Positions 1 to 5,726 are shown, numbered from the stretch's first letter. The stretch is DNA of 5,726 nucleotides from an uncultured Xanthobacteraceae bacterium (GCA_955652195.1 CATPBC010000323.1:1-5726); one strand, 5' to 3'. The notes: generated by a model from the sequence alone, not told the origin. Program-made: numbers and translations.

Positions 1-624
1 CCGGTGACGCTGGTCGGCACGTACCCGAACATATTGGCGGTGCCGAACGCCTCACCATGGCAATCGGTTGAGGATATGATTGCGGCGGCCAAAGCCAATC
101 CGGGCCACATCACGTTTTCCTCGCCGGGGGTGGGGACCTCACCCCATCTCACAGGCGTGCTGTTCGCACGCATGGCTGGGATCGACATTCGGCACGTGCC
201 TTACCGTGGCGGCGCGCCAGCATTGACAGATCTGATCGCCGGACATGTCGATTGCATGTTCAATACTGCCGGCACGCTGCTGGCCGCCGTCCGAGCGGGC
301 CAGGTGCGCGGTCTCGCGGTCACATCGGCCAAGCGGTTTGCCACGGCGCCCGAGCTGCCGACGATCGCCGAATCCGGCGTGCCCGACTTTGACGTGACCT
401 CGTGGTACGCGCTCTACATGCCCGCAAATACGCCGGCGCAAATCGTGCAGAAAGTGAGTCGCGACGCGACTGCGGTACTCAGCGAACCTGCCGTGAAGGC
501 CAGGTATGAGCAGCTCGGCGTGCTCAGTGGCGGATCAAGTCCGGCGGAATTGGCGACCAGAGGACGGTCCGAAGCCAAGCTGTGGCGATCGGTCATGGAA
601 GCCGCCGGCATCAAGCCGGAGTGA
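1..624 (+). CDS. Tripartite tricarboxylate transporter solute-binding protein (TctC/Bug family), C-terminal part
   Basis: The reading frame is open from the first base, so the start, signal peptide and N-terminal lobe lie outside the window; about 207 codons of a family that usually has about 320 remain. Visible family signatures are LVGTYPNILAVPN at the left edge, the SVEDMIAAAKANPG helix, the VGTSPHLTGVLFARMAGIDI segment, the VPYRGGAPALTDLIAGHVD loop, which in this family helps form the carboxylate-binding cleft, and RGLAVTSAKR. The C-terminus ends in AAGIKPE, also typical. Family members are periplasmic receptors that bind small organic acids, mostly carboxylates, and pass them to a TctA/TctB permease or act in sensing. 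Many alphaproteobacterial and betaproteobacterial copies are orphans without permease genes, and no tctA or tctB is visible here. A 136-bp gap separates it from the next gene, so co-transcription is possible but not shown. Ligand unknown. Family assignment is confident; the GTG at position 4 is internal and not the start. Confidence 0.93.
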   Translation, partial: PVTLVGTYPNILAVPNASPWQSVEDMIAAAKANPGHITFSSPGVGTSPHLTGVLFARMAGIDIRHVPYRGGAPALTDLIAGHVDCMFNTAGTLLAAVRAGQVRGLAVTSAKRFATAPELPTIAESGVPDFDVTSWYALYMPANTPAQIVQKVSRDATAVLSEPAVKARYEQLGVLSGGSSPAELATRGRSEAKLWRSVMEAAGIKPE

Positions 625-723
625 GGCTGGATGGTCCGTCCCGCGCATCTCGGCTAGGCTTAACGTGACTGCGGAGATTTCACCGCAAGCGGGGAGCGGC
701 GGAAAGAATTTTTTTAGTCGAAC

Positions 724-733
724 CGTCTAGACG
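724..733. promoter_or_regulatory. 10-bp perfect palindrome upstream of the hydroxy-acid oxidase gene
   Basis: CGTCTAGACG is a perfect inverted repeat ending 27 bp before the oxidase start codon, in the only gap between this gene and the transporter receptor. Its position would suit an operator for a dimeric repressor, and GntR-type regulators often sit near hydroxy-acid oxidation genes. A palindrome this short occurs by chance several times in a window of this size, no regulator gene is present and no second copy was seen, so the call is weak. Confidence 0.2.
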
Positions 734-760
734 TAAGCTGATTGAAATCGGGAGCGCAGT

Positions 761-1906
761 ATGCGATTGCGCGACTGCCACAATTTTCATGACTTCCGCG
801 AATTGGCAAGGCGACGGCTGCCAAGCCCGATCTTTGATTACATCGACGGTGGCGCCGACGACGAGATCACGCTCCGGCAAAACACCGCAAGCTTTGAACG
901 CTGTGATCTGGTGCCCAACGTTCTCCGCGGGGTGGAAGCGCTCGATATTTCGGTCCGTGTCATGGGCCAGAAGCTCGCAATGCCGGTGTATTGCTCGCCG
1001 ACTGCGCTGCAGCGCTTGTTTCATCACCAAGGCGAAAAGGCCGTCGCAGCTGCGGCGGCAAAATATGGCACCATGTTCGGCGTATCCTCGCTCGGAACTG
1101 TCAGCGTAGAGGAGTTGCGCAAGACTTACCCGACGCCACAGGCCTATCAGTTCTATTTCCACAAAGACCGCGGCCTCAATGACGCGATGATGCAACGTGC
1201 CAAATCGGTCGGCGTCGACGTGATGATGCTGACCGTGGATAGCATCACCGGTGGAAATCGCGAACGCGATCTGCGCACCGGCTTCTCTATTCCGTTTCGA
1301 TTGACACTGGCGGGAATGCTGCAATTCGCGATCAAACCGATGTGGGCCGTCAACTACCTCACGCATGAGAAATTTAAGCTGCCTCAATTGGACGAGCACA
1401 TCGACATGGGCGGCGGGGCCATGTCGATCGGACGCTATTTCACCGAGATGTTGGACCCGTCGATGAATTGGGACGACGTGGCAAAAATGGTGCGGAATTG
1501 GGATGGCCAATTCTGCTTAAAGGGCGTCATGTCGGTTGCGGATGCAAAACGCGCGGCCGAGATAGGTTGCACGGGCATCATCTTGTCCAATCATGGGGGA
1601 CGGCAGTTAGACGGCTCGCGCACGCCATTCGATCAACTCGCCGAGGTTGTCGACGCAGTCGGCGACCGAATAGACGTTTTGATGGATGGCGGAGTTCAGC
1701 GCGCGACGCATGTGCTCAAAGCGCTTTCGCTGGGCGCCAAGGCCGTCGGCGTCGGACGTTTTTATCTGTTCCCTCTGGCCGCCGCCGGTCAGGCGGGCGT
1801 CGAGCGGGCCTTAGGCCTGATGCGGGCCGAGATCGAACGCGGGATGAAGCTGATGGGCTGCGCTTCGATCGCCCAGCTCTCGCGCGGTAATTTGCGGTTC
1901 AGGTAG
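761..1906 (+). CDS. FMN-dependent alpha-hydroxy-acid oxidase/dehydrogenase (lactate dehydrogenase / glycolate oxidase family)
   Basis: This 381-residue protein is a TIM-barrel flavoenzyme that oxidises an (S)-2-hydroxy acid to the 2-keto acid using FMN. The start at 761 is supported by GGGAG six bases upstream. By comparison with plant glycolate oxidase the catalytic set is intact: Tyr27 (DYIDGG), Tyr132 (QFYFHKDR), Asp160 (LTVDS), Lys254 (CLKGV), and His278 and Arg281 in SNHGGRQLDG. The FMN-phosphate region DGG at 309-311 is followed by Gln313 where many members have Arg, and GRF at 332-334 replaces the common GRP. The Trp of plant glycolate oxidase (SSW) is Leu111 here, so that substrate is not assured. 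Residues about 175-230 form a long insertion-like loop (with LTLAGMLQFAIKPMW) as in membrane-associated lactate and mandelate dehydrogenases, suggesting peripheral membrane binding and electron transfer to quinone rather than oxygen; this is inference. Its last 8 bp overlap a convergent small gene. Substrate unknown; lactate, glycolate or mandelate-like acids are candidates. Confidence 0.93.
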   Translation: MRLRDCHNFHDFRELARRRLPSPIFDYIDGGADDEITLRQNTASFERCDLVPNVLRGVEALDISVRVMGQKLAMPVYCSPTALQRLFHHQGEKAVAAAAAKYGTMFGVSSLGTVSVEELRKTYPTPQAYQFYFHKDRGLNDAMMQRAKSVGVDVMMLTVDSITGGNRERDLRTGFSIPFRLTLAGMLQFAIKPMWAVNYLTHEKFKLPQLDEHIDMGGGAMSIGRYFTEMLDPSMNWDDVAKMVRNWDGQFCLKGVMSVADAKRAAEIGCTGIILSNHGGRQLDGSRTPFDQLAEVVDAVGDRIDVLMDGGVQRATHVLKALSLGAKAVGVGRFYLFPLAAAGQAGVERALGLMRAEIERGMKLMGCASIAQLSRGNLRFR

Positions 1907-2111
1907 TTGCTTGACGAGGGCGAGAGACGTCGGCGACAACAATGTCGGTCGGGCGCTGCACGCAGCAGTTTGGAGGTATCATATTGACGGAAGCGGTCGG
2001 GATCGTTCCGACGCCCATTGCGGCGATTTCAATCGCTGCATCGTCAACATCGAAGTCCAAGATCGCCGCGTCGGCTTGATCTCGATCCACAACGTTTTGC
2101 TCGTCATTCAT
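1899..2111 (-). CDS. Small 70-residue acidic-leader peptide, function unknown (possible peptide precursor)
   Basis: The start ATG at 2111 has GGGAG eight bases upstream on the minus strand, a better ribosome site than that of the neighbouring BKACE gene. The N-terminal 30 residues are acidic (MNDEQNVVDRDQADAAI, then LDFDVDDAAIEIAA). A short MGVG stretch follows, then a neutral segment containing PPNCCV and a basic tail ending RPRQATT. The FDV-x-D-x-x-I/L-E-x-AA pattern is one I recall from short, poorly described peptides of Bradyrhizobium and relatives, whose tails often carry Cys; I cannot verify this here. The layout resembles leader plus core of a ribosomally made modified peptide, but no modifying enzyme or exporter lies in the window. 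No signal peptide or membrane segment is seen. It runs opposite to both flanking genes and overlaps the oxidase stop by 8 bp. The plus-strand frame over the same bases has no comparable ribosome site. Function is not known; existence is moderately likely. Confidence 0.55.
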   Translation of the reverse strand: MNDEQNVVDRDQADAAILDFDVDDAAIEIAAMGVGTIPTASVNMIPPNCCVQRPTDIVVADVSRPRQATT

Positions 2112-2119
2112 GAGTCAAA

Positions 2120-2124
2120 CTCCC
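2120..2124 (-). promoter_or_regulatory. Ribosome binding site of the small minus-strand peptide
   Basis: On the minus strand GGGAG lies eight bases before the ATG at 2111. It is the main non-protein evidence that the peptide gene is translated, and it fixes the start over the internal ATG codons downstream. Confidence 0.5.
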
Positions 2125-2175
2125 GATCCAGGTGTAAGGCTTGCACCATTGATACAGTCGCGACGTTTCGCAAGA

Positions 2176-2204
2176 TTGATTAAGATCGCCCGCAATCATA
2201 CGAT
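2176..2204 (+). promoter_or_regulatory. Candidate sigma-70-like promoter for the BKACE-SDR pair
   Basis: TTGATT (2176-2181) and TACGAT (2199-2204) are separated by exactly 17 bp. Each matches the sigma-70 consensus at four of six bases, in the most AT-rich stretch of the window. Transcription would start near 2211, leaving a leader of roughly 70 bases before the ATG at 2280. The intervening bases show no clear hairpin or riboswitch. Alphaproteobacterial promoters are often degenerate, so this is a plausible site only. The same region must also drive the small minus-strand gene, for which I see only weaker matches. Confidence 0.3.
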
Positions 2205-2279
2205 AATATCGCCAAATAACGAACAATTCCGTGGGCGCCGTACGCATTCGATAATTGATCAGTGGCATCTGGTGAACTC

Positions 2280-3158
2280 ATGCAGCGCAAGGTGATGATC
2301 TCGTGTGCGGTGACCGGCTCCGCCGATACGCCGGGCCGCAATCCCGCCGTCCCGGTCACGCCGCAGCAGATCGCCGCTTCGGCGATTGACGCCGCCAAGG
2401 CCGGCGCCGCCATCGTGCATATTCATGTGCGCGATCCGAAAACCACCAAGCCGAGCATGGACACAGCGCTGTACCGCGAAGCCGTCGAGCGGATCAGATC
2501 AAGCGGCAGCGATGTGCTGATCAACCTCACCACTGGGCCGGGCGCCCGTTTCACGCCCGACGATAGCGACCCATCGAAACCCGGCCCGGACAGCGTGCTC
2601 AAATCGCCCGCGGACCGCGTGCGTCACGTGGTCGAGCTCAAGCCCGACATTTGCAGTCTCGACATGGGCAGCCTCAACATGGGTGACCGGGTGTTCGTCA
2701 ACACCCCCAAGCACCTCCAAAGCATGGCCGCGGCGATCAAGGATGCCGGCGTCATGCCCGAGCTCGAAGTGTTCGAGACCGGCCATCTGTTGCTCGCCAA
2801 GCGCTTCATCGAGAATGGCTACGTCAAACCGCCCGGCCTGTTTCAGATCTGTCTCGGAATTTCCTGGGGTCAGCCGGCAACCACCGAGGCGATGGCCTAT
2901 ATGCGAAGCCTGCTGCCGCCGGGCGCTCCTTGGTTTGCCTTCGGCATCTCGCTGCATCAATTCCCGATGGTGGCGCAGACCGTCCTCCTTGGCGGACATC
3001 CGCGCGTCGGGCTCGAGGACAACATCTATCTGGAAAAGGGCAAGCTGGCGCCAAGCAACGCAGCGCTGGTCGAGAAGGCGGCAAAGATCATCGAGACCCT
3101 GGGCGATCAGGTCGCGACGCCAAAGGACGCACGACAGATCCTCGGCCTGGCTGGCTAG
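2280..3158 (+). CDS. Beta-keto acid cleavage enzyme (BKACE, DUF849 family)
   Basis: This 292-residue TIM-barrel enzyme belongs to the family that condenses a beta-keto acid with acetyl-CoA to yield acetoacetate and a new acyl-CoA; the founding member is Kce, the 3-keto-5-aminohexanoate cleavage enzyme of lysine fermentation. Numbered from the ATG at 2280, the zinc ligands are His47 and His49 (HIHVRDP) and Glu246 in RVGLEDN. Arg242 and Asp247 match the Arg and Asp that act in catalysis in Kce. Other family blocks are SCAVTGS at 8-14, LINLTTGPG at 80-88, LDMGSLNMGD at 127-136 and ELEVFETGHL at 161-170. Residues 221-226 (FGISLH) differ from the FGxGRxQ-type stretch I recall in carnitine-route members, so the substrate is open. 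An in-frame GTG at 2262 would add six residues, but the ATG is preferred: the protein then opens directly with the family N-terminus and a weak GGTGA lies four bases upstream. The SDR gene follows after 42 bp, probably in the same transcript. Confidence 0.93.
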   Translation: MQRKVMISCAVTGSADTPGRNPAVPVTPQQIAASAIDAAKAGAAIVHIHVRDPKTTKPSMDTALYREAVERIRSSGSDVLINLTTGPGARFTPDDSDPSKPGPDSVLKSPADRVRHVVELKPDICSLDMGSLNMGDRVFVNTPKHLQSMAAAIKDAGVMPELEVFETGHLLLAKRFIENGYVKPPGLFQICLGISWGQPATTEAMAYMRSLLPPGAPWFAFGISLHQFPMVAQTVLLGGHPRVGLEDNIYLEKGKLAPSNAALVEKAAKIIETLGDQVATPKDARQILGLAG

Positions 3159-3200
3159 AACGGGTTTTGAACCTCAATCATTCGCCGGAGATCAAGCGTC

Positions 3201-3977
3201 ATGGACCTGGGCATCAAAGGTTTGCGCGTCGTCGTTACCGCAGGCGCCGACGGAATCGGCCGCGAGGTCGCGCGTACTTTCCTGCGCGAAGGTGCGTTAG
3301 TCCACGTTTGCGACGTCGATCGCAGCGCGCTCGCTGCGCTGGCAACCAGCGATCCCAAGCTGAAGGCAGCTTTGTGCGACGTCTCCGACCGCAACGCCGT
3401 CACGCGATTTATCGATTCGGCGGCAGAGGCGCTCGGCGGACTTGATTGCCTCATCAACAATGCCGGCATTGCCGGGCCGACCGGCCGCGTCGACGATATC
3501 CCACCGGAAGAGTGGGATCACACGCTGGCCGTGAACATCACCGGCCAGTTCAATTGCGTGCGCGCCGCGCTGCGGCACTTGGCCAAAAGCAACAATCCAT
3601 CGATCATCAATCTATCCTCGGCGGCGGGCCGGCTCGGCTTCCCGCTGCGCACGCCCTATGCGGCGTCGAAATGGGCGGTCGTCGGCTTCACCAAATCGCT
3701 CGCCATCGAACTTGGGCCGCTCAACATTCGCGTCAACGCGATCCAGCCTGGAGCCGTGGAGGGCGACCGGATTCGGCGGGTATTTGCGGCCAAAGCGCAG
3801 GTCCGCGGCGTGTCAATGCAAACGATCGCCGACGAGGCGATGTCGCATGCTTCGATCAAGGAAATGATCGCGCCGCAACAGCTCGCCGACATGATGGTAT
3901 TTCTTGCTTCGCCGCGCGGGCGCACGGTGTCCGGTCAAGCCATCAGCATCTGCGGTGACGTGCAATCGCTGGCCTAG
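3201..3977 (+). CDS. Classical short-chain dehydrogenase/reductase (SDR), NAD(H)-type
   Basis: This 258-residue protein has the classical SDR length and a Rossmann fold. The cofactor loop is TAGADGIG at 13-20, where the first glycine of the usual TGxxxGxG is Ala14. Asp38 at the end of strand beta-2 (VHVCD) predicts NAD(H) over NADP(H). Asp60-Val61 binds the adenine ring, and NNAG is at 86-89. The catalytic tetrad is complete: Asn112, Ser140 (NLSSAAG), Tyr153 and Lys157 (YAASK). Pro183-Gly184 follows in NAIQPGAV. The C-terminus GQAISICGDVQSLA has CGD where most SDRs have a GG pair. GGAG lies 10 bases before the ATG. Being directly behind a BKACE gene, it most simply supplies the beta-keto acid by oxidising a beta-hydroxy acid in the cytoplasm; this is inference, and reduction or another alcohol substrate is possible. 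Annotations such as 3-oxoacyl-ACP reductase would be unreliable here because general fatty-acid synthesis genes are absent. It ends 32 bp from a convergent gene. Confidence 0.92.
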   Translation: MDLGIKGLRVVVTAGADGIGREVARTFLREGALVHVCDVDRSALAALATSDPKLKAALCDVSDRNAVTRFIDSAAEALGGLDCLINNAGIAGPTGRVDDIPPEEWDHTLAVNITGQFNCVRAALRHLAKSNNPSIINLSSAAGRLGFPLRTPYAASKWAVVGFTKSLAIELGPLNIRVNAIQPGAVEGDRIRRVFAAKAQVRGVSMQTIADEAMSHASIKEMIAPQQLADMMVFLASPRGRTVSGQAISICGDVQSLA

Positions 3978-4009
3978 TTTATTCTATGTTCCAGTGCTCG
4001 CCGCTTCGC

Positions 4010-5726
4010 TCAGGTCAATTCCGGTTCCGTCTCCGCCGTTTGGCTTTGCGGATCGATCAGGCTCGCAAGCACCGTCGGGTCTTCGGCGGTGAACACCGTC
4101 ATCGGCTCGACGCGACCGCGGATTTCAACCCGGTGCCGCTTGAGCGGATCGACGGCGACGCCTGCGGTGCTGCAGACCTCCTCTGATATAACGACGCGGC
4201 ATTCCAGGGTTTTCGTCATGTCCTGCAACCGTGCCGCGACGTTCACCGCATCGCCGAGCGCGGTGAATATCGTGTGGTCACGAAAGCCGATGTCGCCGAC
4301 GATCACTTCGCCGGCGTGAATGCCGATGCCGTATTTGATCGGATCGCGCATTTCGGTCGCGAACTGGTGATTGAGATAAGCGACGTTTGACGCAACGAGC
4401 GCGGCGGCGCGCAGAGCCTGCCGACAGGCGGTCGCCCGATCGACATCGAGGCCGAATAAGGCCAGCACTCCATCGCCCACGAACTGATTGGGCTGCCCGC
4501 CGGCGTCGGTCACCGCCTGCGAGGCGGCGTCGACAAATCGATTGATCAAAAAGACAATGTCGAACGGCAGCCGCTCCTCGCCGAGCTTGGTCGAACCGCG
4601 CATATCCACGAACATGCTGACCACGTAGCGCTCTTCGCCGATATTGATGCGGCGGCGATTGCGCACGAAGTCGGCGCCGATATGGGGCGGCAAGACCGGA
4701 ATGACGGCGACGTCGGTCTGCGGCCGCAGCTGACAAGCGAGCCGTATCGAGGGGTCGCCCGCACCGACGCGGTTCAATACGAAAGCTTCACGGCGCGAAG
4801 GCCGCGGCAGGGCGGCGTGATCACTTACGACGCGAACGCGGCAGGTCGAGCAGCGTGCCCGGCCGCCGCAGACGCTGGCGTGAGGAATCTTGAATCGCAA
4901 GCTTGCTTCCAAGACGCTCAGGCCTTTCGGTATGCGGACCTGTTTGTCCGGATAGGAGACCGTGACCATTCCGCGTCGGCGCTCGCCCAGGCTGCGCACG
5001 CCGCGTGCGGCGAATACCAGCACGAGAGCGGCGGCATAACCGATCGGAAAATAAAACAGCGCGATGTCGTCAACAACGGCGCGCTGCGGCGGCGGCATCG
5101 GTTTGATGTGCTGGGCACGCCATTGCGGATCCTTAGCCAATGCGGCCACTTCCTCGGCGCCATGATGTGCGCCGATCATCGCCAGCGGCGGCAGCAGCAC
5201 GGCTATAGCAAGCAGGATGGGCGCCGCCCATTTGAAAAACGGTTTCAGCCGCAGCCAGAAATAGAGTCCGATGCAGCCATGCGTCCACGCGATCGTCAGC
5301 AGCGCAAACTGCACTGCGATCATGTGTGGCCTTAAGACCCAGTAGGCAAAGAGCGGCGCCGCGTAATTCACGGGGTCGCGCCCGAACACCCATCCGGCCA
5401 GGCGCACAACGCCGAAGTGACTGGCAAGCCAGAGCGGTATGCTCAAGCCCAACAAAAGCTGGGTCAATTCCGCGATCGTGTAGCGAAAATGGCGGCGCTG
5501 ATAGAGCGCCCACAGCCCAAGCGAGAAATGAATAGCGGCCGCGGTATATAGCGTCGCGTTGACGATAGGAATGCGCCACCACCATATGTGAAACGTCAGC
5601 CACGTTTCCATCAATGCGTAGGAAACATTGCCGAGGGCGTGATTGAAGAAATGCGAAAAAATGTAGGAGAACATGACGAGGCCGCAGGCGAGGCGCACCT
5701 GCCGAACGCCGATGCCGCGCAGCCAA
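4010..5726 (-). CDS. Membrane diheme-anchor / [2Fe-2S] ferredoxin / class III nucleotide cyclase fusion, N-terminus cut by window edge
   Basis: The frame stays open to the right edge; the GTG at 5698 is the first possible start inside, but in-frame residues WLRGIGVRQ precede it, so the true start probably lies outside. Numbered from 5698, about six membrane helices span residues 3-232. Histidines lie in or beside them at 16, 20, 57, 94, 125, 140, 178 and 179, resembling diheme-b succinate:quinone oxidoreductase anchors. Residues 244-336 are a [2Fe-2S] ferredoxin with Cys277, Cys283, Cys286 and Cys322. Residues 355-540 are a class III cyclase with metal-binding Asp365 (FVDMRGST) and Asp409 (FVGDGVLALFG), and transition-state residues Asn486 and Arg490 (VNVAAR). 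Thr479 sits where mammalian enzymes have the adenine-selecting Asp, as in class IIIb, and Gln405 takes the place of the selecting Lys. Sinorhizobium meliloti CyaC is a known cyclase with a tetra-histidine diheme anchor that responds to quinone redox state, and this looks related. Likely role: inner-membrane redox sensing coupled to cAMP production. Confidence 0.92.
   Translation of the reverse strand, partial: WLRGIGVRQVRLACGLVMFSYIFSHFFNHALGNVSYALMETWLTFHIWWWRIPIVNATLYTAAAIHFSLGLWALYQRRHFRYTIAELTQLLLGLSIPLWLASHFGVVRLAGWVFGRDPVNYAAPLFAYWVLRPHMIAVQFALLTIAWTHGCIGLYFWLRLKPFFKWAAPILLAIAVLLPPLAMIGAHHGAEEVAALAKDPQWRAQHIKPMPPPQRAVVDDIALFYFPIGYAAALVLVFAARGVRSLGERRRGMVTVSYPDKQVRIPKGLSVLEASLRFKIPHASVCGGRARCSTCRVRVVSDHAALPRPSRREAFVLNRVGAGDPSIRLACQLRPQTDVAVIPVLPPHIGADFVRNRRRINIGEERYVVSMFVDMRGSTKLGEERLPFDIVFLINRFVDAASQAVTDAGGQPNQFVGDGVLALFGLDVDRATACRQALRAAALVASNVAYLNHQFATEMRDPIKYGIGIHAGEVIVGDIGFRDHTIFTALGDAVNVAARLQDMTKTLECRVVISEEVCSTAGVAVDPLKRHRVEIRGRVEPMTVFTAEDPTVLASLIDPQSQTAETEPELT

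Noticed and set aside
670..715. Possible intrinsic terminator: TGCGG/CCGCA stem (670-687) and a run of seven T (709-715)
   Set aside because: The stem has only five pairs around an eight-base loop, and more than 20 bases separate it from the T run, so it does not have the geometry of an intrinsic terminator.
680..1510. Long minus-strand open frame of 276 codons opposite the oxidase
   Set aside because: It lies antisense to a gene with a full set of catalytic residues. Its translation is rich in His, Arg and Gln with no recognisable domain, which is typical of the reverse frame of a GC-rich gene.
1697..1699. Gln313 in place of Arg in the DGGVxR motif of the oxidase as a sign of inactivation
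   Set aside because: All catalytic residues are present, and I recall related rhizobial enzymes with Gln at this position, so it looks like a subfamily trait rather than damage.
1911..2183. Plus-strand open frame of 90 codons in the gap after the oxidase
   Set aside because: It has no Shine-Dalgarno sequence and an Arg- and Cys-rich composition without a motif. The minus-strand frame over the same bases has a good ribosome site and a more protein-like sequence.
2262..2279. GTG at 2262 as the BKACE start
   Set aside because: It adds six residues before the family's usual N-terminus and has no purine-rich ribosome site upstream, whereas the ATG at 2280 has a weak one.
3978..4009. Bidirectional terminator between the convergent SDR and cyclase genes
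   Set aside because: The 32-bp gap holds no convincing stem followed by a T or A run; termination may be Rho-dependent or lie inside the opposing genes.
4682..5335. Plus-strand open frame of 217 codons opposite the cyclase gene
   Set aside because: It is the complement of the ferredoxin and membrane domains, which carry clear motifs. The plus-strand translation has low-complexity composition and no family signature.

Overview
The window is high-GC DNA whose gene content and protein style point to an alphaproteobacterium of the order Hyphomicrobiales (Rhizobiales), probably near Bradyrhizobium. This is a judgement from remembered family resemblance, not from a search. It holds five clear protein genes, two of them cut by the window edges, plus one small gene that is easy to miss.

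Left part (1-3977, mostly + strand): this looks like a small-molecule catabolic locus. It starts with the C-terminal two thirds of a tripartite tricarboxylate transporter solute-binding protein (TctC/Bug type). Next come an FMN-dependent alpha-hydroxy-acid oxidase/dehydrogenase (761-1906), a beta-keto acid cleavage enzyme of the BKACE/DUF849 family (2280-3158) and a classical short-chain dehydrogenase (3201-3977). A coherent reading, which is inference, is as follows. A periplasmic receptor captures an organic acid. The SDR oxidises a beta-hydroxy group to a beta-keto acid. The BKACE then exchanges it with acetyl-CoA to give acetoacetate and a new acyl-CoA. The hydroxy-acid oxidase handles an alpha-hydroxy acid in the same or a linked route. 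The true substrate cannot be read from the sequence. BKACE and SDR are 42 bp apart and probably one transcript; the other gaps are larger.

Middle (1899-2111, - strand): a 70-residue peptide gene with a good Shine-Dalgarno sequence lies in what would otherwise be a 373-bp gap. It points against its neighbours and overlaps the 3' end of the oxidase gene by 8 bp. Its acidic N-terminal half with a Phe-Asp-Val-Asp-Asp stretch, followed by a Gly/Ala junction and a short Cys-Cys segment, looks like a leader-plus-core peptide. The 168 bp between it and the BKACE gene is relatively AT-rich and must carry divergent promoters.

Right part (4010-5726, - strand): a convergent gene encodes a three-part signalling protein. 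It has a six-helix, histidine-rich membrane anchor resembling diheme succinate:quinone oxidoreductase anchors, a plant-type [2Fe-2S] ferredoxin domain and a class III nucleotide cyclase domain. It runs off the right edge at its N-terminus. It is most simply read as a redox or quinone sensor that makes a cyclic nucleotide, related to the CyaC type known from Sinorhizobium meliloti. The substrate-recognising lysine of the cyclase appears to be a glutamine.

No tRNA, rRNA, CRISPR array, insertion sequence or long repeat was seen.
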